Part shown: positions 1 to 8,373 of the stretch, one piece after another
How the letters are laid out: every line of letters starts with the position of its first letter
Numbering within the stretch: the stretch's first letter is position 1
Source: an uncultured Lachnospiraceae bacterium
GTDB lineage: Bacteria > Bacillota > Clostridia > Lachnospirales > Lachnospiraceae
Length of the DNA stretch: 21,521 bases
Direction of reading: 5' to 3'
Assembly (NCBI GenBank): GCA_910585255.1
Contig: CAJUEI010000041.1
Coordinates: 1 to 21,521 of the forward strand
Notes under the pieces: model-generated
Databases searched by the model: none
What the model was told of the DNA's origin: nothing
Seen by the model: only the letters and a program-made list of their open reading frames with translations
Program-made: the position numbers and the translations under genes

Positions 1-1073
1 TAGCCATGATAGGTACAGATTGCCAGCTTGGGATGATCCCGTTCTATTATCTTTCGCATCCCTAAAATAGCGTCCTGTTCTGCTCCTTCTATATCCATCT
101 TTACAAAAGTAACGGGTTCTTTTATATCCTCATCCAAACTTACTACTTCTACTGCTTCCCCATTTGTCTGCTGTTTCTCTAAGTGATTTGCCGTAGTATC
201 CTCTGTTTCATTTAGATACATAAATACCCCCCCAGAGGCACCTGCTCCCTTCTGTCTTATCACAATATCATGATAATTGGATAAATTTTTTTCTAATTCT
301 GCACAAGAATCTTTGGATATCTCATAAGCATAGATTCTTTTATATTCGGTTCCATACATCTGAATATACTGCAAGATAGAATCCCCATTATAGGCTCCTA
401 CATCCACAAAAACATCCTCTTTATTATCAGCAAATATATCTGGCTCATAGTAATCTGGAAAAATAGAATTCACTTTCGCAATATCATAAAAATCCAATAT
501 CGCCCAATTTTTTAAGATAGCATACAGAGTATATTTTGATAAATAATCCTCTAATCTTTGATAAAGCCATAAAAATTCATAACTTTTTTGTTTCAATACA
601 TCTGCCCGAAGCTCTAAGGTCTGATAATCTTCTTCTTTTGGATCGATTGTTCCCCACAGTGGAAACCGCTTAAAATATGCTAAAAAACCATCATATGCAT
701 GAGAATCTATTTCTCTTATCTGCCCAAGTCTGTTTTTCATATTTTCTACTAATTTTTCTTTCTTATTATCCCAAAGATAATGTAATAAATCCAAAAATTC
801 TCTGTCATAACGATTCTGTACACAAAATGGCTGTTTTAGTTCTCCCATTATTCGATACATCGCTAACAGCCAATCTTCATTCTGCATATTTTCGCTGTCG
901 ATTCTGTCCATAATAGGATAAGGCACAACAGCATAAAGACTCCGTTCTATACATTTTCTGCTTTCTATAATATCTCCTGCCAGCCTTGTATTTCCTGTTC
1001 TCTTTTGAAATTCTAATGCTTCACTTATTCCCTCAAGAAGTTCAAAGATATAAGACTCTACTTCTTTATTCAT
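1..1073 (-). CDS. FkbM-family methyltransferase, partial (3' end beyond the window)
   Basis: The gene runs off the left edge, so 357 residues are visible and the C-terminus is missing. The start ATG at 1073 follows a strong GGAGGAAAG ribosome site. Residues 1-200 are helical with no domain I recognise. From about residue 205 the sequence is a class I SAM-dependent methyltransferase of the FkbM type: the SAM-binding loop VFVDVGAYNGDS (221-232), the acidic end of strand 2 (YAYEIS, 248-253), and the family signature VKMDIEGAEQDAI (324-336). FkbM enzymes usually O-methylate sugars. It is the most distal visible gene of the minus-strand cluster after flagellin, 43 bp from the RmlC-like gene, so methylation of a flagellin glycan is a fair inference. 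The family call is firm; the acceptor is unknown. Confidence 0.85.
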   Translation of the reverse strand, partial: MNKEVESYIFELLEGISEALEFQKRTGNTRLAGDIIESRKCIERSLYAVVPYPIMDRIDSENMQNEDWLLAMYRIMGELKQPFCVQNRYDREFLDLLHYLWDNKKEKLVENMKNRLGQIREIDSHAYDGFLAYFKRFPLWGTIDPKEEDYQTLELRADVLKQKSYEFLWLYQRLEDYLSKYTLYAILKNWAILDFYDIAKVNSIFPDYYEPDIFADNKEDVFVDVGAYNGDSILQYIQMYGTEYKRIYAYEISKDSCAELEKNLSNYHDIVIRQKGAGASGGVFMYLNETEDTTANHLEKQQTNGEAVEVVSLDEDIKEPVTFVKMDIEGAEQDAILGMRKIIERDHPKLAICTYHG

Positions 1074-1116
1074 ATCTGCTTTCTTTCCTCCTTACACACT
1101 CAGACCAAATAAACTC

Positions 1117-1653
1117 CTAAAATGGGGAATCAAACTCCTCTAATGTTATAAAATGAGAATCCCTCTCTGACAGGATAGGATCTTCCACATCCCAGTTATA
1201 AGGAATGGAATGATAGGCAATCCCACTGTCACAGTTTGGCTGATAGCCCGTTGTCACTTGATACAGCATAATGGTATTATTTTCTAAACATCGAAATCCA
1301 TGTGCAAATCCTTTGGGAATATAAAGAGAACGCGGCTTATTTCCTGTTAAATGAATTGCCATATATTTTTTATAATTTATACTGCCCTTTCTTAAATCAA
1401 CAATTACATCTACTACACTTCCGCACAGCACATGCACCAATTTATCATGTTCATAAGGAGGGATCTGAAAATGCATCCCTCTAATAACGTCCTTTTGTGA
1501 AGTAGAATAATACGTTTCCTTAAAATCTGTACTTAATCCCAAATCCTGAAACTCTTTTTCATTAAAAGTTTTAATAAAATTTCCTCTAATATCATACGCA
1601 TATGCATTTTCTATAATCTTTACTTCTTTAAATTCACTTTCTTTTATCTTCAT
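1117..1653 (-). CDS. RmlC-type dTDP-sugar 3,5-epimerase (cupin)
   Basis: This 178-residue protein matches the length and motif order of RmlC (dTDP-4-dehydrorhamnose 3,5-epimerase). Visible motifs are RGMHFQ, with the likely catalytic His at 61; the beta-barrel core KLVHVLCGSVVDVIVDLR (71-88); IPKGFAHGF with His118; and YQPNCDSGI, whose Tyr137 aligns with the usual catalytic tyrosine. RmlC enzymes epimerise C3 and C5 of a 4-keto nucleotide sugar before a final reduction. The matching RmlA, RmlB and RmlD are not in the window, so the product could be rhamnose or another deoxysugar. The reductase-like partner at 3422-4348 fits. The ribosome site is weak (AGGTG, 6 nt before the ATG). Confidence 0.85.
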   Translation of the reverse strand: MKIKESEFKEVKIIENAYAYDIRGNFIKTFNEKEFQDLGLSTDFKETYYSTSQKDVIRGMHFQIPPYEHDKLVHVLCGSVVDVIVDLRKGSINYKKYMAIHLTGNKPRSLYIPKGFAHGFRCLENNTIMLYQVTTGYQPNCDSGIAYHSIPYNWDVEDPILSERDSHFITLEEFDSPF

Positions 1654-1719
1654 ATAAACACCTGTTAAAAATAAATTCTTGTTACAAACATTTGTCTTTT
1701 ATTTTTTATTTTCTATCTT

Positions 1720-3420
1720 TTATTTTCTATAAGAGGGATCATATACTGCAAAATATTGTTTTTCAAAAGTATTTTCACAACAGACGGTATTCGCATCTTC
1801 CCATCTTTTTACAAAATAATACTGTTTTTCAAACCAGTCCGCATACTTTTTTTCTTCTGTCTGAAGGATAAAAATTCCATCTTCTTCTAAATAAGAATAC
1901 AGCCGTTCACATACTTCCTGAAAAGAAAATGGTGACAGCTTTTCATCAGAAAATAAAATATAATCAAATTTTCCCTTTAAACATTCCCATAACTCTTTCC
2001 ATCCAATGATATATTCTGCCTGATCCGATATTCCTTTTAAATCCGGCAGCAGCCGTTCCTGCATAGTATAACAAATTAGTTCTACCCCCCCATTCCCGGT
2101 TTCTTCTTTTATGCTTTCTTTCACTTTAAGGGAATTACTTCCTAAACCGTTGTTAATACTAAGAATCCTCTTTGTTTCTGCCTTTTTACAATTTAAAATC
2201 TGAAATAATCCTGGTGTCCAGCAGCTTCCTTTTTCATGTGGATCGATTCCATATCTAGAGAAAAAATACTTTCTTTCTTTTAAAAAATTATAATGTGGTT
2301 TTCCTACTGTTACTGAGCCAAAATGATAACAAACAATATCTTTCATTAAGATATTTTTATAGCCAGCTCTTCGAAATAACAAACTCAATTCATCATCCCA
2401 AAACATTACCGTAGAATGTCGAAACATACTTCTTGCAAATGCTTTTGTTTTATCTGAATTGATCCAATATTCTGTTCTGCACATAAAAAGAGGATTGACC
2501 AGCATTACGCGGCTTTCTTCTTTCCTTTTCTCTTCTCTATTATATTGTGCTGCTGTCTTTTGAAACTCTTCTATTGTCCCATAACATTTTATCTCTGCCG
2601 GCAAAATATTCTGAAGATTTACTATATTTGTAGTAGTGGGAACAGTATAGGCAATCTGGGCATCTTTTTTCATCGCAGAATACATAATTGCAATAGCATC
2701 TTTTGTCAATAGAACATCATTTGAAATAATTAAAATATATTCTCCCTCTGCTGCTAGTGCCGGCAGTACATATGCTACTCCGTCTGCTAAATTCTGCTTG
2801 ATATTAATCTGTTTTTCTGGATATATTGTTTCAAAATATTCTTTTGTCTCATCTGTAGATCCATGATTTACCAGAATTAACTCACATCTTAAAGCTCGGG
2901 GAATACACTTTAAAACAGCTTCTACACATAATTTCGTATACTCTAGTTTATTATAAGCAAGTACACAAATACTAATATCATAAGAATAGGTTCCGCCTTC
3001 TATATATGGATTTTTTAAAAGCTCCACTGCTTCTTTTTCCCAGAAATCAGCTTCCCTTTTGTTATTCCCTTCTATTAGGGCAAAATAATAAAACCTTGCA
3101 TGTGCAATGCGGAGCAAAGGATAATATTCAAATTCCAGTTTATGTAAAATCTTGTTTTCCTCTTTTTCCTTATATAAAAGCATTGATTCCATAGAAGCAT
3201 AACAGTTTTCACAGCGAATAGAAAGGAAACGATAGGGTTCTTCCTGTTCTGTGTTAATCACTCGCTGTATTGCCTGAAACCCTTCCAAACAATTTATCGC
3301 TAATTCTCGGAATGATTCCTTTTTATTCTGCTGCATATATTTTTTTAGTTCAAAAAATGCCTCCAGTAATGTTTCTAGTATTCCATTGATACTCTGTGCT
3401 ATCTCTAAATTTTCAACCAT
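1720..3420 (-). CDS. Family 2 glycosyltransferase with extra N- and C-terminal domains
   Basis: This 566-residue protein has three parts. Residues 1-140 are helical and unidentified. Residues 147-400 are a GT-A fold: strand 1 DISICVLAYNK (148-158), VNHGSTDET (184-192), and SND at 233-235 in the place of the metal-binding DXD. Residues 405-560 look like a worn class I methyltransferase: KRILSINNGLGSNSLKVKE resembles a SAM loop, then KFDYILFSDEKLSPFSF and EEDGIFILQTEE follow. The usual acidic residues there are poorly conserved, so activity is doubtful. It is packed against the upstream epimerase gene (stop at 3422) and its ribosome site GGGAGAAGG lies in the end of that gene, so the two are probably co-translated. 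A role in building a flagellin glycan is inferred from position. Confidence 0.8.
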   Translation of the reverse strand: MVENLEIAQSINGILETLLEAFFELKKYMQQNKKESFRELAINCLEGFQAIQRVINTEQEEPYRFLSIRCENCYASMESMLLYKEKEENKILHKLEFEYYPLLRIAHARFYYFALIEGNNKREADFWEKEAVELLKNPYIEGGTYSYDISICVLAYNKLEYTKLCVEAVLKCIPRALRCELILVNHGSTDETKEYFETIYPEKQINIKQNLADGVAYVLPALAAEGEYILIISNDVLLTKDAIAIMYSAMKKDAQIAYTVPTTTNIVNLQNILPAEIKCYGTIEEFQKTAAQYNREEKRKEESRVMLVNPLFMCRTEYWINSDKTKAFARSMFRHSTVMFWDDELSLLFRRAGYKNILMKDIVCYHFGSVTVGKPHYNFLKERKYFFSRYGIDPHEKGSCWTPGLFQILNCKKAETKRILSINNGLGSNSLKVKESIKEETGNGGVELICYTMQERLLPDLKGISDQAEYIIGWKELWECLKGKFDYILFSDEKLSPFSFQEVCERLYSYLEEDGIFILQTEEKKYADWFEKQYYFVKRWEDANTVCCENTFEKQYFAVYDPSYRK

Positions 3421-3421
3421 T

Positions 3422-4348
3422 CTAACCTTCTCCCTTTTTCCTCTGCTCCTTTTGATACATATACTGAAGCCCCTCTTTTAAACTATACTTTGCTTCCCAC
3501 CCCGGCAGTATTTCCGTTCCGCTATATGGCTCAAATACTTCTCTTTTTCGATAGGGAAGTGTCCCCCATGCAATCTGCAGTTTTGTATGATATACCTGCT
3601 CAAAAATCTCTGCTATCTCTTTTAAAGTATAAAAATGTCCCGAACATACGGCATATTTTTTCTCATATACCTTTTCCTTATCAAAAACATCATCTACTAT
3701 CTTTATTGCCTGTAAAATTGCTTCCAGCACGTCCTCTATCAATATATAATCTAATTTTTGTTCTCCTAAAGATAAGGAAATTACTTCTCTCTCTACAATA
3801 TTTCGCTTCCAGCGATTGATGATTTTATTCCTATGATCTTCTGCTCCATAGGTATCATAAATCTCTAATGTGATTGCACGAATCTCCTCTGCCTGTGTAT
3901 AGTAATGTAAAAGATCTTCAAAAGCCTGTTTCGTAGCTGCATATAAATTAACCGGATTATAAGTATCATGATTATAATGCTGCCAGCTGCTTCCTGCATT
4001 AATAAACTTTTTTACTCCTGCCAGCTTCATCGCCTCTAAAATCTGCGTGCCAAATAAAATATTGCTCTCTATCAATTCCTCTATATCATCTGCACTATTT
4101 TCTGTAATATAGTGGGTCGCTAAATGAATCACTCCCTCTATTTTCTCTGTCTGCAAAAAATCTGCTAATGAATATACCGATCCTTCCCTCTGATAAATCA
4201 CAATTTTCTGTAGTACCTCTGCTAAACACTCTTCCGCTTTCCTTCGGTCTCTTACTATAACATAGACAGAAATTCCCTGCTGTACTAGCTTTTTTACTAA
4301 ATGACTTCCAATAAATCCAGTCGCCCCTGTCACCAATATCCGTTCCAT
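3422..4348 (-). CDS. NAD(P)-dependent sugar epimerase/dehydratase (extended SDR)
   Basis: The 308-residue protein opens with the Rossmann motif VTGATGFIGSH (6-16, GxxGxxG) and has an active site Ser120/121 with Tyr136-xxx-Lys140 (LYAATK). This is the standard extended short-chain dehydrogenase layout used by nucleotide-sugar epimerases, dehydratases and 4-ketoreductases. The C-terminal substrate domain (residues 180-290) does not tell me which. With the RmlC-like gene nearby, a final 4-keto reduction of a deoxysugar nucleotide is plausible. The start at 4348 has GAGGAGCGGAGGG upstream, and the gene sits 13 bp after the large glycosyltransferase, within one minus-strand operon. Confidence 0.85.
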   Translation of the reverse strand: MERILVTGATGFIGSHLVKKLVQQGISVYVIVRDRRKAEECLAEVLQKIVIYQREGSVYSLADFLQTEKIEGVIHLATHYITENSADDIEELIESNILFGTQILEAMKLAGVKKFINAGSSWQHYNHDTYNPVNLYAATKQAFEDLLHYYTQAEEIRAITLEIYDTYGAEDHRNKIINRWKRNIVEREVISLSLGEQKLDYILIEDVLEAILQAIKIVDDVFDKEKVYEKKYAVCSGHFYTLKEIAEIFEQVYHTKLQIAWGTLPYRKREVFEPYSGTEILPGWEAKYSLKEGLQYMYQKEQRKKGEG

Positions 4349-4361
4349 TCCCTCCGCTCCT

Positions 4362-6572
4362 CTATGACAATCTCATCTGTACTTCCTTTTCTAATCGATC
4401 CAAATCGATATCATCAGAAAGATAAGAACGAAGCTGTTTGATAATATCTGCTGCCTCTGCCACTCGATTTTCTTCTATTAAGAAAGGAATTTTTGCTTTA
4501 ATTTGCAATGCGATTTTTTGCATATCTTTTTTTACTTCTTTTGCTGCTTCTTCCTTTTTTTCTTTCTCTCTTTTTTTCTCTTCTCCATATAATACTACAT
4601 ATGCTTTTATCGCAGGATCAAAAGACGGAAATACTCCTGCACATGCTTTTATATACTCCAATGTCTGTTTGAGATTTCCTTCCTTTTCAGAATCTAATGC
4701 CTTTTTCAGATGTACTGCAAGCCGACAGGAAATAGGAAGCAGCTCCATCTCCCCCTCAAATGCATTTTTCTTAAAAAATTCCCCATAAAATGCAAAACTT
4801 TTTTCTATAAATTCATAAAACAACTGTCTTAAGCAGGCATAATCTTCTCTTCCCATCCCATAAACAATTCTTGCTTCGGCTGCCTTTAAAGCAAAATATT
4901 CATAACGTGTATTACAGGAATTCGTTACGTTCTTGATTAATTTACTTCTTTCTTCTATTTTTTCCAAAGAAGTATTTTCACAAAAAGAATCGATTCCCCT
5001 CTTCCATTGATCAAATGGAATCTTTTCAAACAATGGCTCTAATGAAATCTTATAGCGTTCTGCTATCTCCCAGATCGAGTCATCTAATTTAAAAATATCA
5101 ATCACACAGCTAAATAATCCTTGATAATATTCTTTTAATGTTTCCTGTTCCTGAACAGATATACTCTCTTCCTGATGTAAAAAATCCACATTCCGTATTT
5201 TGGTATGCCAGATAAAATAATGTTTATGAGAAATCTGTGCAAAAATTTTTGCTAATTTCTTATATTCTTCTGGAGCCTCTTTTTCCTTTTTCATTAAAAT
5301 GGAAAGTACCTGCTCATCTGGTCCTTTTCGATTCATCATCGTATCTGCCATTTTTACAAAATCGGGATCAAATGAAAAGGAAACCATTGCATCCATTATC
5401 GCAGGTATCAATACCGTCTGCAGAGTAAGTACCTCTCCTTCCCAATGAAAACAAAAAAAATATTTCTTCAGTGTCTCTATATCCTGTTCCTTTAATTTAC
5501 AGCAGATATACCAAGAATAGACACTGTTGCGAACCATTTCTTCAAACCCTTCTTCTATAAAAAAAGCCCCCTGCTCAAACTTTGCTATTTCATCTTCTTT
5601 CAACTGTTCATAAATCTGCAGATACTTTTCACAACAGTCTGCACTAATGGCATACTCCTCTTTTTTATAATAAATCTCTGCCCCAAAACTATATAATCTT
5701 GCCTGACACATCGTTGAGTTTCTCTTATCCTGAATTGCTTTATGATAAGATTGTTCTGCTTCTTCTAAACGATACCCATATAACTCTGCTAAGATTTTTC
5801 CGGCATAAAACGTTGCTCTTGCCTTATTGCTCTCTCTATTATTCTTTCTCTTAATAAAATTCAAACCATCTTCACACAATTCCTCTAATTTTCGATATTC
5901 CCGAATTCCACGATATTCCTGTGCAAGCTGTTCCCACCAGCGTAAATGCCCCTTTTCCTCCTGTATCATTTCCAATAATAATGATATATTCCGTTCAGAA
6001 TGTTTATATCGTTCTTCTTCGCTATTAAAAACATAACCAAAATGCTTAGCCGGTGAATGAAGTAATTTACAAGCTCCCTTTACTGGATATAAATATTCGT
6101 GTATTCGACTTACAAAACGAGTATCCGAATCTAAGCAAATCATTCTGCTTACCCAAGAATCCGAATAACGCATCTCCTGATAATCCATATAATTTCGCTG
6201 AATATAACAGGCAACTCCATAATTTTTATATTCTCCTGAGTGAAAAAATTCCACTATTTCTGATACATCCGAAAACCATTCATCATCATCAATAAATAAA
6301 AACCATTCTCCTTTTGCCTCTTTTAACCCCGCATTTCTTGCTTTTGAAAAATCCTTGCACCATTCAAATAAAATCACATGACTGGTATACTCTAACAAAA
6401 TATCATGTGTTTCTTCATCACATCCTGTATCTACAATAATCAATTCGCTTTCTACTTGTTCCATAATCGGTTTTAGAGAATCCAAACACTTTCGAATCGT
6501 TGCCTTCCGATTGGAAGCTAATAAAGAAATAGACAACACTGGTTTCTTTTGTCTGCTCTTACTATCTGCCAT
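4362..6572 (-). CDS. Large SunS-like family 2 glycosyltransferase with helical repeats
   Basis: The 736-residue protein begins with a GT-A domain: ISLLASNRKATIRKCLDSL (15-33), IIVDTGCDEETHD (45-57), then FSKARNAGLKEAKGEWFLFIDDDEW (75-99), where Asp95-97 is the metal-binding motif. This start is typical of glycosyltransferases that modify serine, threonine or cysteine in proteins and carry TPR-like repeats. The remaining 600 residues are helical, with TPR-like pairs around 245-300 and a very charged Lys/Glu stretch at about 667-690, probably a coiled coil. The ribosome site TTAGGAGG is 5 nt before the ATG. It is the first gene after the flagellin terminator, which makes it the best candidate for the enzyme that attaches the first sugar to flagellin (inference). 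Confidence 0.82.
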   Translation of the reverse strand: MADSKSRQKKPVLSISLLASNRKATIRKCLDSLKPIMEQVESELIIVDTGCDEETHDILLEYTSHVILFEWCKDFSKARNAGLKEAKGEWFLFIDDDEWFSDVSEIVEFFHSGEYKNYGVACYIQRNYMDYQEMRYSDSWVSRMICLDSDTRFVSRIHEYLYPVKGACKLLHSPAKHFGYVFNSEEERYKHSERNISLLLEMIQEEKGHLRWWEQLAQEYRGIREYRKLEELCEDGLNFIKRKNNRESNKARATFYAGKILAELYGYRLEEAEQSYHKAIQDKRNSTMCQARLYSFGAEIYYKKEEYAISADCCEKYLQIYEQLKEDEIAKFEQGAFFIEEGFEEMVRNSVYSWYICCKLKEQDIETLKKYFFCFHWEGEVLTLQTVLIPAIMDAMVSFSFDPDFVKMADTMMNRKGPDEQVLSILMKKEKEAPEEYKKLAKIFAQISHKHYFIWHTKIRNVDFLHQEESISVQEQETLKEYYQGLFSCVIDIFKLDDSIWEIAERYKISLEPLFEKIPFDQWKRGIDSFCENTSLEKIEERSKLIKNVTNSCNTRYEYFALKAAEARIVYGMGREDYACLRQLFYEFIEKSFAFYGEFFKKNAFEGEMELLPISCRLAVHLKKALDSEKEGNLKQTLEYIKACAGVFPSFDPAIKAYVVLYGEEKKREKEKKEEAAKEVKKDMQKIALQIKAKIPFLIEENRVAEAADIIKQLRSYLSDDIDLDRLEKEVQMRLS

Positions 6573-6602
6573 AAAATCCTCCTAATTTCTGATCCATATA
6601 TA

Positions 6603-6630
6603 GAAAAGAGCGGCAAACACCGCTCTTTCC
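6603..6630 (-). terminator. Intrinsic terminator of flagellin
   Basis: A perfect 9-bp stem (AAAGAGCGG at 6605-6613 with CCGCTCTTT at 6620-6628) with a 6-nt loop lies 35 bp after the flagellin stop and ends in TTTTCTA on the minus strand. Only 31 bp separate it from the next gene, with no clear promoter, so partial read-through could set a low level of the glycosyltransferase operon relative to flagellin (inference). Confidence 0.8.
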
Positions 6631-6662
6631 ATTGATATACACATTTATCCTTCTTACAAGAA

Positions 6663-8231
6663 TTAACCAAGTAATGATAATACTCCCTGTGTAGACTGGT
6701 TTGCCTGTGCTAACATAGACTGACCTGCCTGTGCTAAAATATTATTCTTTGTATATTCTACCATCTCTTCTGCCATATCTACATCACGGATACGAGATTC
6801 TGCTGATGTTGTATTTTCCACAACATTATCCAGATTTGCAATCGTATGCTCCAAACGGTTTTGAATTGCACCCAGTGAGGAACGCTGTTCTGAAACCTTC
6901 TTAACAGCAGCAGATATGGTTTCTATTGCATTTCTGGCATTTGTATCATCCTTGCCTGCTACAGAAAGCCCTTCCAAACCAAGACAAGAGGAGCTCATTG
7001 CCTCTAACTTCATTGTAATCTGATTATTTGCTGTTGCATCTGCACCTACATGCAGTTTTAATTCCAGTGCACCTACATTCTGATTTTTACTGGTATCTAT
7101 CAATTTTTCAACATCTTCTGTCGTTGCTTTCTCCAGTTTATCTCCTACTTTCAGATAAAGCCCCTCTCCTTTATACTTTCCGCTTTGATCAAAGTAAGAA
7201 TACAGACCATTAGCAGCCACTTCATTTCCATCTGCATCGGTAAATTGTACAGAAAGTGTTGCCTTATATTTCGTTACATCTGTTACGGCATTTGTTGTTG
7301 TATTATTCAAACTTGCATCTTTTAAGTCTGTATAATAACTGGTAGTAGCAACTGTTGTACCAAGAAACTTATTATTATCTATTTTATTACCTTTTGCATC
7401 ATAAACCTCTGTAGTTGAGAAATATCCTGTTGCTGTAGCACCCATTTGAGTCCATGCCGCTGCACTTGCAACCTCTCCATTGGTTTTAAACGTTACATCA
7501 TAAAATCCAGTTGTTGGTGTGCTACCAACCTCATATCCAACACCAACCTGAACATAATTTCCAGAAGAATCTTTAATAAATGCTGTGGTATTAAGTATGG
7601 TTTTACCAGTAGAAAAAGCTGTTGTTGTTGTTGCCTGAATTCCAACCTTATCTGGTGTTCCGTTTAAGAAATAAGTCTTCGATGTATCTAATTTCGATAG
7701 ATAAGTACCCTTTTCTATCTTTTCTACTTTTTGGCTGTCATTAATATAATATAAATCTGTACTAAGAATATCAGCTTCCTTATACTGGAAATCAATAGAC
7801 TTTTCTCCGTTTACATCGCCTTTTAACAGATACGTTTCATTAAACTTTGTTGTCTCTGATACACGGTCAATTTCTGTTACCAACTGATCAATTTCATCCT
7901 GGATACTCTGACGATCGGATTCTGAATTGGTTCCGTTTGCTGCCTGTACAGCAAGCTCATTCATTCTCTGCAGCATACTGTGTACTTCATTTAATGCTCC
8001 CTCTGCTGTCTGCACGCAGGATACACCATCCTGTGCATTAGTAGAAGCCTGATCCAATCCACGAATCTGTTTTCTCATCTTTTCAGAAATAGAAAGCCCT
8101 GCTGCATCATCTGCTGCACGATTAATTTTATAACCAGAAGAAAGTTTCTCTGTCGATTTAGACTGTTGTCCTGTTGTAATACCTAACATTCTGTTGGCGT
8201 TCATTGCCTGCATATTGTGTTGAATAACCAT
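6663..8231 (-). CDS. fliC: Flagellin (flagellar filament protein)
   Basis: The 522-residue protein has both conserved flagellin ends. The N-terminal D0/D1 region spans about 1-137 (IQHNMQAMNANRML, KLSSGYKINRAADDAAGLSISEK) and the C-terminal D1/D0 region covers the last 90 residues (LGAIQNRLEHTIANLD, RDVDMAEEMVEYTKNNIL, ending VLSLLG). Between them lies a Thr/Ser/Asn-rich variable domain, a typical site for O-glycosylation. The TLR5-contact residues of Salmonella FliC have equivalents here: Arg89, Leu93 and Glu113 in the LQRMNELAVQ helix and the following helix. The gene has a strong ribosome site (GGAGGT), a structured leader with two CsrA-type sites, a candidate sigma-D promoter and a clear terminator. 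It lies 142 bp after csrA and ahead of the sugar-modification cluster. Confidence 0.97.
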   Translation of the reverse strand: MVIQHNMQAMNANRMLGITTGQQSKSTEKLSSGYKINRAADDAAGLSISEKMRKQIRGLDQASTNAQDGVSCVQTAEGALNEVHSMLQRMNELAVQAANGTNSESDRQSIQDEIDQLVTEIDRVSETTKFNETYLLKGDVNGEKSIDFQYKEADILSTDLYYINDSQKVEKIEKGTYLSKLDTSKTYFLNGTPDKVGIQATTTTAFSTGKTILNTTAFIKDSSGNYVQVGVGYEVGSTPTTGFYDVTFKTNGEVASAAAWTQMGATATGYFSTTEVYDAKGNKIDNNKFLGTTVATTSYYTDLKDASLNNTTTNAVTDVTKYKATLSVQFTDADGNEVAANGLYSYFDQSGKYKGEGLYLKVGDKLEKATTEDVEKLIDTSKNQNVGALELKLHVGADATANNQITMKLEAMSSSCLGLEGLSVAGKDDTNARNAIETISAAVKKVSEQRSSLGAIQNRLEHTIANLDNVVENTTSAESRIRDVDMAEEMVEYTKNNILAQAGQSMLAQANQSTQGVLSLLG

Positions 8232-8237
8232 AACATT

Positions 8238-8247
8238 ACCTCCATGT
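8238..8247 (-). promoter_or_regulatory. CsrA-type site over the flagellin ribosome-binding site
   Basis: On the minus strand the sequence ACATGGAGGT matches the CsrA consensus ACAnGGAnGT at all eight fixed positions and covers the flagellin ribosome site, 6 nt before the ATG. Binding here would block translation. This matches site BS2 of B. subtilis hag. Part of the match is the Shine-Dalgarno itself; the preceding ACA is the informative part. Confidence 0.65.
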
Positions 8248-8259
8248 GATTTTCATTCT

Positions 8260-8279
8260 GCTGCAAATCCATTTACAGC
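8260..8279 (-). promoter_or_regulatory. Leader hairpin with GGA in the loop (second CsrA-type site)
   Basis: In the flagellin 5' leader an 8-bp stem (GCTGTAAA with TTTGCAGC, one G-T pair) closes a four-base loop TGGA at 8268-8271. A GGA in a hairpin loop is the classic high-affinity CsrA target. Together with the site at 8238-8247, only 12 bases away, it gives a two-site arrangement able to bind one CsrA dimer, as in hag. Confidence 0.6.
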
Positions 8280-8310
8280 AGTCAGCAATTGTTGCTATTT
8301 TCTTTAACAT

Positions 8311-8338
8311 TTATCAGTGAATACGAATCCCTAGGTTA
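8311..8338 (-). promoter_or_regulatory. Candidate sigma-D (sigma-28) promoter of flagellin
   Basis: On the minus strand TAAC (8335-8338), a 16-bp spacer and ACTGATAA (8311-8318) resemble the flagellar consensus TAAA-N15-GCCGATAA, with 3 of 4 and 6 of 8 matches. The start of transcription would fall about 75 nt before the flagellin ATG, upstream of both CsrA-type sites. It overlaps an imperfect dyad at 8316-8351 (13-nt arms AGTAAATACGGAT and ATTCGTATTCACT, one mismatch, one G-T) that could be an operator or an mRNA hairpin. The match is moderate only. Confidence 0.4.
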
Positions 8339-8373
8339 ATCCGTATTTACTATTAAACTTCTGCCGATTTCCC

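Noticed and set aside
1681..1730. AT-rich near-tandem repeat (CTTTTATTTTCTAT-like units) between two genes
   Set aside because: Low-complexity sequence with two imperfect units; no sign of function.
3490..3819. 109-codon plus-strand ORF within the epimerase gene
   Set aside because: An antisense shadow of a well-supported SDR gene, with no ribosome site or recognisable motif.
4438..4788. 116-codon plus-strand ORF within the large glycosyltransferase
   Set aside because: A Ser/Phe-rich antisense reading of Lys/Glu-rich codons of the real gene, with no ribosome site.
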